This document shows, piece after piece, positions 1 to 12,446 of a stretch of DNA of 64,000 nucleotides. A model generated the notes under the pieces. The model did no database searches and was not told where the DNA came from. It saw only the letters and a program-made list of their open reading frames with translations. Source of the DNA: Stereum hirsutum FP-91666 SS1 (taxonomy: Eukaryota; Basidiomycota; Agaricomycetes; Russulales; Stereaceae); NCBI RefSeq assembly GCF_000264905.1, contig NW_006763131.1, positions 1,522,971-1,586,970 of the forward strand, read 5' to 3'. A program made the translations under genes and the position numbers. The stretch's first letter is position 1. Each line of letters opens with the position of its first letter.

Positions 1-3000
1 GGATGGGAACGTTCAAGGCAGAAGAGCCACCGTCTGCGCTCTTGTATGGCCATGCCGCGCTGCTCAGTGTACGAAAAAATGCGCGGAGACGGGCGGCGCT
101 ATGGTACCTTTTCGCGGCGAACAAGCTCGAAAAGTATGGGATTGTGAGGTTTTCTCGTTAATATGTTGACAGTCGTCTCGTACTAATATGATCCCAGAAA
201 CCGCTGACGATGTATTTCCTGCGGAGAGCGCACGATCTGTATGGACCTTCGCCAGAGAAGGATCTGTCACCGTCCTTTTGGGACTCGGAAGGGGTGGAGC
301 AACATGCTTCGGGTGGCTTTGACGCTATATTACCCGGGATCGAACATGCACTCGGTATGCTCATGACCATGGCTTTGTTCTGGATTCTGCACCCGAAAGC
401 TCACTTTATCGCCCGATACTGTTATATTTTACAGGCCGATTGCACTATACCACGGGAAACGTCGAAGCGGCCGTCCAGTTTTTCCTGAAACTTTTACGTG
501 GCTCTTCAGAACCTGTTGATAGAGCGGCTTTGCTGGGGCTGCCGAACGGAAATATTGCGGATGGCTCGAAGGCTATGGGATCCGACAAGGTGTTTCTGGA
601 AGATTTCCGCGTCGCGCTACAGGTGATTGTCTTGTCTATACATTATTGTGACCAATCCTGATGGAGCTTCGGTCCGTGTGCATAGCATCTGCAAGATACG
701 GCAGACCAGAAGATTGACTTGACGAGAATGAAACTCCCCGTTAAGTTTTCTGTACCCAGCCAGACACGACTGCGATTGAGTGGCGATTCTGTGGGTGGAG
801 ATGAAGCGCTTTGGGAGGTCCAAGAGGAGACGTGGCGAGCATTCTGGAAGCCAAGGGGGAAGGAGACGCTTCGAAGTGCGAGTAAGGCTGCCGTCGATGG
901 TGGGTGATTCAACATTTTGTATGCCCTTTGCTATTGCTCATTATTATTCACCATATAGAGACATTCTGGGTGGATGTGACTTTACGCAATCCCATGGACG
1001 TTGACGTCAATCTGTCCAACTTGACCGTTGTTTTGCGGGACAAGCTCGCAGAGGATGAGGACCTTAGACCAGACGTTGTGGAGGTCGAAGTCGTCGATGA
1101 TCTTGTTTTGAATGCCAAGGAGATTCGGACGGTGATTAACGCCCCTACCATGCCGAATCATTCGCAACTTTCTGACATTCCGGCCGTAGATTCCATTGTT
1201 TCTTCGAGCAAAGAAACCTCTGACACTCCTCATAACTCACGTTTCCTACGACTTCCTTTCCCTTCTACCGACCATCGAACCCTTGGCTTCCAGAGGCCGT
1301 CGACTTCAGGATACGCCGTTGCAACGCCAGAGCAAGATGTACGCCCCCGATGTAATGATCCAGACGGAGATCGAGGACGCAAGTCAGCGATTGCTTGTCA
1401 ACTTTGTCGACGATGGTCAGCTCGTTCTTGCTCACGGAGAATGTCACGAGATGCGTCTTTGGTTGTCGAACGTGGGGACGAAATCAATCGGAGAGATGTG
1501 GCTGGTTGAGGGTCCTGAGGATGAGTTGTGGATAGAGAAACCTAATTCTCCTTCAAGTGAGTGACAAAAGCTTCTATGTTTATGTTAAAGAAAACTCTGA
1601 CAGTTGCTCAGCTTCGTCAGGTGATTCGGCACAGGATGTTATACATTCTAGCAACTCTCTCACTTCGCGACCGCCACAACAAATCATCCTGGAGGAGTTC
1701 CACGACTCTCCATCACTCTCACCAGGGAGTAATTTCCAGCTCTCCATGAAGTTGCACGCAGGGAAAGTCGGGGAACAGGAGCTCTGCCTCATGCTCGTTT
1801 ATCGGGAGGTATGTCCTCTCACAAACTACGCACCACGGGCTCTCATTGACTCAGGCTCTCAGAAAGAGGAACAATTCTTCCGCGCCGCTCGAGTGACGCG
1901 TCCTTATATCGTCCAGCCCCTGCTTGCTGTGACTACGTCTTCGAAACCTAGTTCTGTGAAGGATCATGCGTTCCTTCTTGATGTGGAGGTGGCGAATGTT
2001 TCAGAAAATGCGGATATTGTGGTCTCTCAGGTTATGACGATGAGCCCACTGTGGACGTGCCAGGCCGTTTCGGAACCAGCATGGTGAGCAATCTTAAATT
2101 CATCGCTGAATCTTCCATGCTAACCCATCGGTCCTTTACATAGGGATACACTTATTCCCAATCAAACCCTTCATATACCAATGGATGTGGATCCATGGGA
2201 TAAAGCCTCACCAACGACGCCTTTTATAGACTTTGTGTCAAGTCAGTTGAAATGTGTTATGAACGGCCAAAACCTCGAACCACTTGACCCACCGCCAATA
2301 GACGTCTTGTGTTGTCCTGTCCCATCGGCATGTTTAGACAGCCACTTAAATTTGTGCGGTCAGTGATTAACGTGCCTCTTTACAGACCACATCACACTCT
2401 TCACTTGACCCATCGACATCTATGTTACTCCACCAAGCCCGACGCAGCACAGTCGCACAGTCACTAGCGACATCACATCCATACATCGCTCCGCACCTCC
2501 ACCAATCTATCTTCCCTCTATACGACCCTCATAGCATCGACGTCGTTCTCTTCTGGTCACTACCCTCCGAACATCGGTCAGGCCACGTCTTAGTTTCCGG
2601 AGCGAGTATAGGAGCCCGCCACGCGGCGCTGAAAGAGATCATTGAGGAAGCGGAGGTGGCAAAGGTGAAGAGGAGCATGTATGCTGAGACGCAGAGGGAG
2701 AAGGGCGCGATATTGGAGGCTATACGGAATAGCGAGTGGAATGCGGAGATGAACCCTCTCATGGTGGCGTTCAGCGACGGTCAGCTCATACAGCATGATT
2801 TCTCGAAAGGGTGAGTGTTCTCCATAGTCGTCAGGATGACTTTGCACTCATGATTATATCGATTTGCTAGGCCTTGCCATGCACCGGTTCCCGTCGTGCT
2901 CAAGAACTGCTCGCTCACGCACACTTCGAGATATACGCTCAAGCTCGCGGGCAAGACGAAATCGGCATATCCTCCCGAGTAGGTAATTGCCACATCGCTT

Positions 3001-3287
3001 GCCAAGCATTCACTAACGACTACTTTATTAGGCTTTTACCCCAACCATTCTATATGGGTCGCCTGACATACCGCGGAACACTGAAACCACTACAATCAGT
3101 CACCATCACACCGACTCTCTATGTTCATCGACCGGACACATATAGACTAGGAGGCTGGAATCTGGAAAGCGAGGTGTTGGAGAACGGCCCAGAGGGCAGG
3201 ACTAGGTTCCGTTACTCTCAGGGGCCGCCAGAGAACGAGCAGTTAAGTTTGACGGTGATGGAAGTGCATGTTGCGTCGCCACCGTAG
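1..3287 (+). CDS. TRS85: TRAPP complex subunit Trs85/TRAPPC8, 3' part (5' end outside window)
   Basis: Trs85/TRAPPC8 is the subunit that defines TRAPPIII, the guanine-nucleotide exchange complex for the Rab GTPase Ypt1/Rab1 in autophagy and Golgi traffic. The reading frame is open from base 3 and reads ALWYLFAANKLEKYGI, then a GT-AG intron at 144-197, then KPLTMYFLRRAHDLY, a run typical of the helical middle of TRAPPC8. Further exons carry LHYTTGNVEAAVQFF and, after several introns, the beta-rich C-terminal part (TFWVDVTLRNPMDVDVNLSN, PFYMGRLTYRGTLKP). The stop is TAG at 3285-3287. The N-terminal half is missing because the window starts inside the gene. Family assignment is by recognition of these blocks; exact exon borders in 900-2900 are less certain. 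Confidence 0.85.
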
Positions 3288-3561
3288 ATGGGGTATTTAT
3301 TTGTGCGTCCCACTTGCTTCACCAATGTGTGTTCTTGGTATCTTTCAACGAATTCGAACACGATACAGGCGTCAGTCTCGAACAGCTTTCGGATCATCAG
3401 TTTTCTACTTTGACTTCTGTTCAATGTGCGCGCCGTGGGGAAAGCTCTATATCCTTTGACTACAGCAACGTCGGGCAAGTAAGTCTGCTCTAACCCCGTT
3501 GTTCGGTGCGTTTTTTGTCCAATGCTACTCAACCCCACTTTCCATCCTATTCGTTTTACCG

Positions 3562-4967
3562 CTACGTTCCATGAACATCTACCTTCACCACGTCATCATC
3601 TACCTTAACCTCCCACTGCGTCCCTTTTGGGATGTTGTCGATGACGGAACGGTATTCCGCCAGCTCTTCCACGCTGATTTTAAACCCTCCGCATATGACG
3701 AACACGAGCACTCGCTCCTTGCCATCGCCGGAATCGGTGACAGGGAAGAGATGCGACGTGAGCTCCGGCTTGTAGGCGGCGGCCAGTGTGGCGGCGCAGG
3801 CAAGCTCAACCAGCAATTTGTGAGAGTCTGGGACAATACAATATCAGCGTCATTCAGCCATGTTCTATCTCCAGGATCTGGCAGTGGCATGAGTGCCCAC
3901 TCACCTGCGAACATCGTCGTTAACTGCATTGTCAGTTCATCCGGAACTGTCACACAGCGAACGCTCCCCGGCCTATCTAGTGCCATCTTGACTACAGCAG
4001 GTGCAGGGTAGTTGGCGCCTAGCGAGGTCACTATGGAGCTCAACTGGATATGTGCCACTTTCACGTCGTGTACTTCGTCTCTGCGGATAGTGGCACCCTC
4101 TGAAGGGATGCTCGATGGATTACGGTTTGCGGTCACAGATTCCCAGAAACCGTTCGCGCCATGGGTTTCGGTTGCTACTATAGGGACTGCAGTAGCGCAA
4201 CCACAAGGGTATCAGTCCAGCATCTTGCAGGGCGAAGGACATTTAATTACCGTCGTCCCATCCTACGTCCTTGCAGCCCGTGAGCACTCCTCCAAGGAGG
4301 CCTGCGCCGCCTACACTGCATAGTATGGCATCAGGCTTTGCAATCTCACTCGGAAGTTGACGTTTTATTTCATGGATCATAGACGAATGGCCCTCCCAAA
4401 TGAGAGGGTCGTTATACGCAGGCGCTAAAACACTGCAAAACAAACGTGCAAGTTAGTCATGCGGATGGGGAGGCCGAAGCACCGAAGTCCTCACGCGTTC
4501 GGTTCGGTTTTCACTGCTTCTTCTGCTGCTCGCAGAGCATGCACAAAGTATCTCCCTGGTGTCACTTTCAGCTCTGCCCCCAAGGATTTCAGGTATTCGG
4601 TAGTTGCGGGGTGGACGCCCTCTGGCAGAAAAACCGTGCACTTCAGTCCTAGTGCTTGGGACGCGTACGCAGCAGCTATCCCAGCATTTCCGCTGGACGC
4701 ACAGATGACATGCACGGTTGGCCCGTGTATCTTGAGCTGGTGCTCTAAGAAATGCGAGATTCCCCTGAGTTTGAATGAATGGCAGGGTTGAAGATTCTGA
4801 TAAAATCAAAGTCCGCGTCGTCTCAGTGGAGTTAGTAGCGTGGCTCCTTGTGGCGTAGACTCGGATGAGATACTGACGTCGAGTTTGAGATATATGCTCG
4901 CATTGAGGCGTTTCGATAAATAGCTGGACTTTATCAGTGGGGTCTCGAGGAAGTGCTTTGACTGCAT
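3562..4967 (-). CDS. L-serine/L-threonine dehydratase (PLP-dependent, fold type II)
   Basis: This enzyme deaminates L-serine to pyruvate (and L-threonine to 2-oxobutyrate) with pyridoxal phosphate, like yeast Cha1. The chosen ATG at 4967 gives MQSKHFLETPLIKSSYLSKR, followed by IYLKLD. A spliced exon then reads NLQPCHSFKLRGISHFLEHQ, which holds the PLP Schiff-base lysine in SFKLRG. The phosphate-cup motif SSGNAGIAAAYA and the Gly-rich loop SVGGAGLLGGV follow. Most relatives have GGGGL, so one glycine is alanine here. The protein ends VVKVDVHGT. It is divergent from the hydrolase at 5351. Substrate preference between Ser and Thr cannot be read from the sequence. Confidence 0.9.
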
Positions 4968-5350
4968 ACTTATAGTGTGTATGTCGTCTGTGGAGGATGA
5001 TCGCTGGCGAGGATTTTGACCTAGCCGACTGGAAACACTTTTGTGAGCGCTGAAGTAACGATATGACTCATGGCCGAGCCAAAGTGTGGGAGCGCAATAT
5101 CATCTTTGTAAGGCTCCCCGCGATCCGTTATCATCTTCACCGTTTTATTCATCCATTTCGAGCCACCCTTACTAAACGCTGAGGATATTCGATTTCTTCC
5201 TAAGCACAATCGTCCCCTTGATTTAGGACTGGAAAAGGATTACCGTGGTAACGTATAAAAAGATATGTTGAGGCAGCAACTCTGTGCAAGCTAGAGACGT
5301 CCCATCTATCTACTCAAGTGCACACAAGCTTGCTTGAGCCCTTCGCCCAA
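4968..5350. other. Divergent intergenic region, serine dehydratase / hydrolase
   Basis: These 383 bases separate two genes read outwards. A TATA box, TATAAAA at 5254-5260, lies about 90 bases before the hydrolase ATG. Short open frames on the minus strand here match nothing I recognise. No repeat or RNA gene was seen. Confidence 0.5.
5254..5260 (+). promoter_or_regulatory. TATA box of the alpha/beta hydrolase gene
   Basis: A canonical TATAAAA lies about 90 bases upstream of the ATG at 5351, a usual distance for a fungal TATA promoter. It is called from sequence match and spacing only. Confidence 0.45.
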
Positions 5351-6794
5351 ATGTCTCAGCGCATTTCCCTTGCGACTCCTGACCCTCAATTCCTTGAAAT
5401 ATTGTCGACGCTGCCCAAAGATGCACCCCAGGTTACTGGCATCAGCCAAGTACGGCAGGGCTTCGTCGACGGTGCCATCAAGCCACAGCAAGAGTCCTTG
5501 AGGCCTCACCTTCCTCCAGGTATTCTCGAACTTTATCTTGTGTCCGTTCTCGAAGCATGTACTCATATATTATAGACTCAGCGTACACTGTGAGGGACAC
5601 ACAGGTCCAAGTTGATGGCGGTGAGATTCTTGTTCGCGCCTTGATACCTACTCCTCACGGAGAAAGCGGCGATCAATTCCCTGTTCTCGTTTGGTACCAT
5701 GCCTCGGGTAGGTTATTCTCACTCGCTTGTATAGAAAATTATATCGGATTGACGGAGCCATTTATAGGTTGGCATCTCGCCAGTATCGACCTTGACGATT
5801 TCACGATGAGAATTGCTTGCGTGGAACTACAAGTTGTCATTGTGCTGGTAGCATACAGGTAGTGGAAACTAATCATATCCAGATCACGAAGGGAGCTCAG
5901 CTCACCCACTGATTTTCTGGCAGGCTAGCGCCCGAGAATCCGTTCCCTACAAGTGTGAACGACAGTTACACGGCCTTGAAATGGGTACGTCTTTATTCTT
6001 CTCGGGCGACAATGAGCAAGTTTTATAATGTATTTATCATATAGGTTGTTGAAAATGCTCCTTCGCTCTCTGTTTCCCTTGAAAAGGGCTTCATTGTTGG
6101 AGGCGCCAGTGCTGGTGGCAATCTTGCCGCAGTAAGCGTGAACCAAGCTCGCGACGACCCATTCTTCAATGAACATCCTATTACTGGGCAACTTCTTGAT
6201 TACCCGACCACTATTCATCCACATGCAGTTTCTGAAAGGTCAGCTGTCATGTCGCGGGATATTCTGGCGCAAAAAGCTCAATGTCGTCTGTCATGCTAGG
6301 TGGAAAGGCGAACTTTCGTCGCTGATCGCACCAGAGACTAACATTCCCGGTATCTTCAACAACACGGACCTTGTCGGCATATACGGTATGTATGGCTACT
6401 CAGGGCTCACACAGCTTGCGCTCAATGTCGTTATATTGACAGACGACTACAAAGTCCCTGATCCAAGCGACCTCCGAGTATCCCCTCTACTTCTTCCCAG
6501 CCACAAGGGTTTGCCTCGCACCTTCATGCAGTCTTGTGGTCTTGACCCATTGCGCGACGAGGGCCTTGCGTACGAGAGACTTTTGAGGGAGGCAGGTGTC
6601 GAGACGAAGCTTATCATGTAAGTGAGCCTTGGCTTCGATGCGGTGGGACCAATCTGACGCAAGCGACGACCACGAATGACAGCTATCCGGGGCTCCCCCA
6701 CTCTTTTCATCACTTCTTCTTGACTATTGACGCTTCAAAAAGGTTCGAGGAGGACTTCAAAGAAGGATTGAAGTGGCTGTTGAGACGTGTGTAG
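5351..6794 (+). CDS. Alpha/beta hydrolase (hormone-sensitive-lipase-like esterase)
   Basis: This is a predicted esterase or lipase of the alpha/beta-hydrolase-3 family. The ATG at 5351 opens [18 protein letters not shown]. Later exons show [12 protein letters not shown] (oxyanion-hole strand), [11 protein letters not shown], the nucleophile elbow [12 protein letters not shown] (catalytic Ser), [11 protein letters not shown] (acid) and [12 protein letters not shown] (His). The protein ends WLLRRV at TAG 6792-6794. The usual HGGGW oxyanion motif reads HASGW across an intron at about 5708-5767, which is odd for the family. At least four introns interrupt the gene. The natural substrate is unknown; small acyl esters are the usual family substrates. 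Confidence 0.85.
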
Positions 6795-7350
6795 TATACA
6801 CGAAGGAACCGGGTTATTAGGCTCAGGATGATGAAATAAGTACAGTACTTCAGAGTACTTAACACGCAGATTATTTATTGAAAGCAAAAATTATATCATG
6901 GAACGGCCTTGCTGGATATATTGTTCTCAGACTTCTACGAGCTGTAGCATCAGAATGAGAGACGAAGTCTGGACGAGAGAGAATCACAGACAATGGACCA
7001 GTTCGCCGTCAATTGTGGCGCAGACGTTGACACTCGGCAAATACCGAGCCCTAACCAGTCGGTACCGAGGTGCCACGCGACCTTGCCTGACTTCACTCGA
7101 CTCAGAACATCATCTCTCCACGATTTCCTCTCAGCTCGTCTGAGGTTGTCCGCCGCTCTCTTTCGTCTCTGCGTCAACCAGCACGCTCTCTAATCGGACC
7201 TCAAATCTGCACTCTTTGGCCAACATACATCATCTGCGTTCATTCCTCCGCCTCAATAGGCGTGTTCACCAGACTTGCCCGCGAAACAATCGGTTCTCTA
7301 GCTTGTCTTTAGGCTTGTCACACCCCCGATCTCTTATAACAGTAGCTCGC
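6795..7350. other. Intergenic region before the Ngl2-like gene
   Basis: This holds the hydrolase 3' flank and the leader of the exonuclease gene. The frame of the downstream gene stays open upstream of its ATG to a TTG near 7216, but there is no ATG in that stretch. I see no other gene. Confidence 0.4.
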
Positions 7351-9048
7351 ATGCCTTCACAAAAGATCGAGCTTACTCCGGAGCAGCTTGCGAAGCAAGA
7401 AGAACGTGCACGCAAGAAAACGGAGCGAGCCAAGGCTGGTCCGGTAGCCGTGGCTATCGACAATGAGAAGGGACGAATAATTCAACGGCCTTGGTTGAAG
7501 GTGCAGGAGGCTCAGGGAAAGGGAGAGACTGTGAAGATTATGACATGGAATGTTTGTCTCTGTGTTCTCTTGCGAATGTCCCAAGGATCTCCTCTTATCA
7601 GGAGTTTCCTTCCTTAGCTCTTAGCTCAAACTCTCGTCCGTAAGTGATGTTATGCGGACAGGCTTACAGGACGTATGTGTGACAACCTTAAATAATATGA
7701 AGGTCGTGAACTGTTTCCGACTAGTGATTGCTTAAAAGCGCACCAGAGAGAAAATATGATCTACCAAGAAATCCTGTCCTCTGGCGCAGACATTCTCTGC
7801 ATGCAGGTAAATTCCTAAAGCCTCTTCCATCTTTGACTAACCACTTGACTCACGCTCTGGGTTACCTGCTAGGAAGTCGATCGCCTGGAGAAACTGAAAC
7901 CGTTCCTTGCTCAAGCTGGCTACGAGCATACGTACGCGGCAGGACCACAGAAAAAACACGGCTGTCTGATAGCTTTTCGCAAGGCCTTGTTCACTCAGAC
8001 GGGGGCCCGCACCGTCATATATGACAATGAAGACGTGCGAGAAGAAGGAGAAGAACGCACACGACGAGGATCTAGCTTTAGGACAAAGAACATCGGTTCT
8101 ATCGTGGCATTGAAGAAGACTGGGACCGAAGACTTTGGCATAGTGATTGCTACCACGCACCTTTTCTGGCATCCCAAGTACGCAGCCAGATGTTGTGTCT
8201 TGTACTCATCTTCGTACTGACCCGCTCTAGGTATATCTATGAACGCTCACGCCAAACAGGTATTCTACAACGAGAGGTCATCAAGTTCAGGGACCAGAAT
8301 GGTCATGTCAACTGGCCGTGCGTTTTCGCAGGAGGTAAGCGCCCCAACTCACCTCTTGAATCCTTGTCAACTCTGTGGGTTCCCTTTATAGACTTCAACT
8401 TCCAGCCCACAGAAGCTGCCTATTCACTTCTCAGGGGTCTCCCTCTCCTCTCATCGCATGAAACCGGTCTTTCCGATTCAAGGGTCGTGCACGTGAGCAT
8501 AGACCCCACAGTTCCGATTACTACGCCGAAGGCCACTGAGGACGAAGAAGGCGAAGGCAGCACAACCGCTGACACCGATAAAGTCATAAAGAACGCACGA
8601 GTAGCGATGAAGTCGGACGGACTACTCAGCAGTGAAGAGCTGACTGCACTTTACGAGACCATCAGATACCCCAAAAGTGCTTACGACGAAGGACAACGAC
8701 TTCTCTTCGAAGCTTCGAATCCGGACGTCCTGCGATGTGGCGATAGACTTCAAATACCTAAGGATCATCAAGGCGCCTTTGAGCCTGAGTGGACAAACTA
8801 CACATTTTATTGGCAACTGTCCCTAGGTACGTGATATCCATGCATTGTTGCTAGCTTTTTTACTCATCCCATCCACTGCAGATTATATATTCATTATAGA
8901 CCCTCCAAACCGCTCGTCTTCTGTGCTAAGTTTGCTCAAACCACACAAGAAGGACGACATTCACCCAGGATTGCCGAAGATGGGCGTTTGTGGAAGTGAC
9001 CATATTTCTTTGGCAGCAGAAATTCAATGGAGTATCGATGATTGTTAG
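7351..9048 (+). CDS. NGL2: Ngl2/Ccr4-like RNA exonuclease (EEP nuclease)
   Basis: A member of the Mg-dependent endonuclease/exonuclease/phosphatase fold, closest by eye to yeast Ngl2 (5.8S rRNA 3' trimming). From ATG 7351 the protein begins MPSQKIELTPEQLAKQEERA, a charged helical leader. The nuclease motifs then come in order: KIMTWN then LLAQTLV across an intron, CMQEVDR (metal-binding Glu), ATTHLFWHP, AGDFNFQP spanning the intron near 8336-8392, and GSDHISLAAEI at the end (catalytic Asp-His). An insert of about 90 residues rich in Glu, Asp and Thr lies between AGDFNFQP and the C-terminal motif. There are about eight introns. Ngl3 or nocturnin-type function is the main alternative. Confidence 0.85.
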
Positions 9049-9382
9049 CATAATTCCAACAATCGATTCCAGATATTTCTGAGTGGTCGCGCAGGTTCTT
9101 CTTGAGTACTTGCACATGCCTATGTATCCTACGCATCCATATGCATTTCACTCGTCAGACTGCGTGCTCATCGCGGCATCCTTACTTCGGAATTACGCCG
9201 GGGCGTTCAGGCTGATCAATTGATCACGGGTCTTGGTAAGATGGAGCCCCGATTGTCTGTCCTCAGGGGTCTATATTTTTGCCCGTTGGTATATAGGACC
9301 AAGGTGTTCGCTACAAACATCACAAGCGCCCAATCATCTTTTCAGCGTTTCAACCATCGTAGCCAGTCGTTATTTGATCATC
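9049..9382. other. Intergenic region upstream of the FMN-barrel gene
   Basis: This holds the exonuclease 3' flank and the promoter of the next gene. It contains a perfect 14-base palindrome TGATCAATTGATCA at 9213-9226 and a TATA-like GGTATATAGG near 9288. No coding region is supported. Confidence 0.4.
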
Positions 9383-10284
9383 ATGGACGATTCTTCGGCC
9401 TCATATCCAAAACATCCTCGGAGTGCAGTCAATCGATATAGAAAACGAGGTAACATACTGTTTGATCTTCCCATCCACACTCGCTAAGTTTGACATTTAT
9501 GATCTGATCTGTTTCTCATTGAATAGCGGCGTATGACTATGAGACAATCCACCGGATCGTCAACAGCGTACCAGTCGTCCACTGTTCCTTCCCCGCATCC
9601 CTAGAACCGGACTCCGACCCATTCCCCGCCATCCTCCCGCTAATCGGCGTCATGGCTTCATACTCCTCTCCCGAGTCTATCAAACTCGACGAACCACTCG
9701 ACCTGTACCTGCACGGCTACGTCAGTTCACGCTTCAATCGTTTCGTGAGAAAGACCGGTGCTGAGGGCGACGAAGACGACATCGAAAATGGTCTACCCAT
9801 CTCCATCGCCGCGACCCAAGTACACGGTGTTATCCTCAGTCTAGCACCAAACGGTCATAGCTACAATTATTCGTCCGCCGTTCTACAAGGTTATGCCACG
9901 CCGGTGACAGACGAGGCTGAAAAGCTTTGGGCAGTGGAAGTCATTTTGAACTCCGTCGTGCCTAATCGCTGGTCCAACACTCGCTTTCCACCCGTCAAGG
10001 CCGAGATGACTGCGACGCAGATAGTGAAGGTGAAGATCGTGAGCGCTAGCGCGAAACTGAGGAGGGGAGGGCCGCACAACGAGAAAAGGGATTTGAGTGA
10101 CGAGGAGACGAGGGCGAAGTTTTGGACGGGCACACTCCCGGTGTGGCAAATGATTGGGAGCCCGGTTCCCGGAGATGAAAACATGCTTGAGGAGGTGCCG
10201 GATCATCTCACTGGATACGTGAAGAGTGCGAATGAGAGGGCAGAGATGGAGGCCATGGACGCCATGAAGGAACCTAGCTCATAG
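9383..10284 (+). CDS. FMN-binding split-barrel protein (pyridoxamine-oxidase-like)
   Basis: A flavin-nucleotide-binding protein of the PNPOx-like split-barrel superfamily. The first exon from ATG 9383 encodes MDDSSASYPKHPRSAVNRYR. One intron (about 9449-9526) leads to AAYDYETIHRIVNS, the opening typical of this family, then VVHCSFPAS, an IPLxG-like core (ILPLIGVMASYSS), DLYLHGYVSSR and VHGVILSLAPNGHSYNYSSA. The C-terminal half carries KAEMTATQIVKVKI and WTGTLPVWQMIGSPVPG. Such proteins are common and mostly uncharacterised in fungi; a redox or detoxification role with FMN is inference. The gene has only one intron, unlike its neighbours. Confidence 0.8.
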
Positions 10285-10408
10285 AATTCTTAGCTATTTT
10301 TCACTCTGGAGACTAGGTAAAGCAGTCGTTAAATATCCCACTATCCGATGTAGTGTACTAGTGATGTACTATTCTGACTAGAGACGGGACTTGGCTTGCC
10401 TACGAAGT

Positions 10409-12446
10409 CTAACTCTCCACCCACTTCACATCAGCCGGTGCCCTGACATCCCACACCGTCTCCAGACTAATCTCCTTTCCGGCCTCTAGTCCCTCACAAA
10501 TCCATTCAAACAACCCGTCCTTCTTTCCACCCTTCTCATCAATTGTATCCCGCCATCTAGCGATGCCCTTCTCTAGACCTTCGACCTCCTGATCTTCTGA
10601 ACTGTCCTGTTCGTCAAGAAGAGACTGAGGCTTCTTCAACAGTACTTTCACCTTTGTCTCGTCGTCTGAAACCGCGAGCGCGTCCCGTAAAACGATCTTG
10701 TCGATGGTAAAGGCATGGCGATTATGGACCTTGATGACAGATATGTATGTCGTCGTCGTGTATTGCTCGGTGAAGGCGCTAGCGGCTGCCATGGAACGCT
10801 TGACGCTGCGAGTGTAGCTAATTCTGGTGGAAGTGTCGGGACCAAAGGTGCAGTCGAATGAGTCGCCTGGGGCAATGTCCTGGGAGGCGGAAAACTTGGT
10901 AAGAACGGACTGAAAATGTTTACAGTGGGGATCGTCCTGACCTGGATGGACGTCTTGGAAACGTAGCTGTCGTTCATTAGAATCGTGACAGGGCCTGGTA
11001 ATAGCCTAAAGTCACTATTGTTCACGACTTGTGCCTGCAATCGGGCGCATTAGCGATCTCATCTGGTCGACAGCCAAATTCTACGGTGGTGAAGGATCCA
11101 ACCTGTAAGTACGCTTGTGCCCGGACACGGGGTACTGCAACGTGCATAACCTTCGCCTCAAACTTCAGTATGGCCACAGATACCTTATGAGCCACGCCAT
11201 CCGTCGGAATGCTAGACCGTCCTTCCACAGTATACGAGAGCGACAAAGGACTCTCGTTGATCACCGTGCTGGCAGGCGTCGAATCACCCTCAGGGGCACC
11301 AGGCTCGCCTTCTTCGTCATCATCTTCGTCCCAGTTTTCAGGATAAGAGCCTCCATTCGAACTATCAGGGAGTGGAAAGGTGGCAGAGCGCGTTGCACCT
11401 CTCGAGGCCATACGAACACGCATTGCCGGATGCGGTGGTGATGATCGCACACGAAGTTCAGTAACAGGAGGTCGAATGCGTAATGCCTGAATCTCAGGGA
11501 CGCGCTGGTCGGCGTTGTCCATGGAGGCCGTGGAGAGCGTGAGGGGTACGTCGGACCAGTCTTCGCCGGTCGTCTGAGTTATGCTGGCGCGGTAGTGGAG
11601 AGAAACTGAAGAAGCAGGCCTGCCCGAGTCGGTCGTAGCATGCAGTTCGTAGCTCGGAGTCCAAGACGCGCCATGGGCGACTAAAAGATACAGACACATG
11701 AGCTGACTTAGTAGATGCGTGAGAATGAGGCGTCTCCTACTGTAGGTCAACTTGAACTCCGCCTCCGTCTGCCTTTTCGCCATGACCACAATATTCACCG
11801 TCCCGTCCATACTCCCCTTCCTCTTATTCCTCTCGTCCCTCTCCTTCTGGATCTTCTGCTCTATCTTCTGTATCTGCTCCTGAAGCTCTGCACCCTCTTG
11901 AACAAGCTTCCTTGCCCTCTTCACATACGTGTCCAGAAAACCTTCTGCCTGCTCCGGACTGATATCCTCACCTTTCAACGTCTTAGAATAACTTTCAAGA
12001 AACGTCTTGGCGGAAGAGATGGTGTCCCTCTCAGCCACTAGGGCGGACTTTTTGGCTTCGAGAATGCGGATGGATTCGAAGGTGGAAGCGCTGGCAGTGA
12101 CGCCGGAGATGTATGATTTCGGTTTTGTGCAGACGACGTCGAAGAGCTGGAGGTCACTGAGGCCGGTAATATTGATGCGAGCGGATTCGGTGTCGATGGA
12201 TCCTGGAAGGTTGAAGATTTCGACTTTATTTTGGCCTTCCTATGGATAGAACAGTTAAAATGTCAGCGTCTATATAGCGGGTGAAGATGGAATATGGGTG
12301 GCGGTGCGGATAGGTTGGTGTAGGAGACTGAACGGGACCTGGAAAGTCTGCTTGAACGACCGCACGATCTCAGCCTTGGAAGACTTGAAGATTGTTACGG
12401 CAGTCAAGGGGTGCTGGGGGGCATCGAGTCTAATGACGGGCGACAT
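10409..12446 (-). CDS. DUF4140/DUF4139 protein (mucoidy-inhibitor A-like)
   Basis: A conserved eukaryotic and bacterial family of unknown biochemical role, named after bacterial MuiA. ATG 12446 gives MSPVIRLDAPQHPLTAVTIF, then after an intron the N-terminal DUF4140 block (KVEIFNLPGSIDTESARINI). A coiled coil follows (ELQEQIQKIEQKIQKERDER), and then the beta-rich DUF4139 part with WTPSYELHATT, LHYRASITQTTGEDWSDVPL and TLSTASM. The end (AFTIDKIVLRDAL, VWDVRAPADVKWVES) is the usual C-terminal sandwich. There are at least five introns. Proline- and acid-rich inserts lie around 11280-11420. Family assignment is confident, function is not. Confidence 0.85.

Noticed and set aside
7216..7350. N-terminal extension of the Ngl2-like protein with mitochondrial-like composition
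   Set aside because: The open frame starts at TTG and contains no in-frame ATG before 7351.
9213..9226. Perfect 14-base palindrome TGATCAATTGATCA upstream of the FMN-barrel gene
   Set aside because: A perfect palindrome of this length is expected about four times by chance in 64 kb, so alone it is weak evidence for a site.
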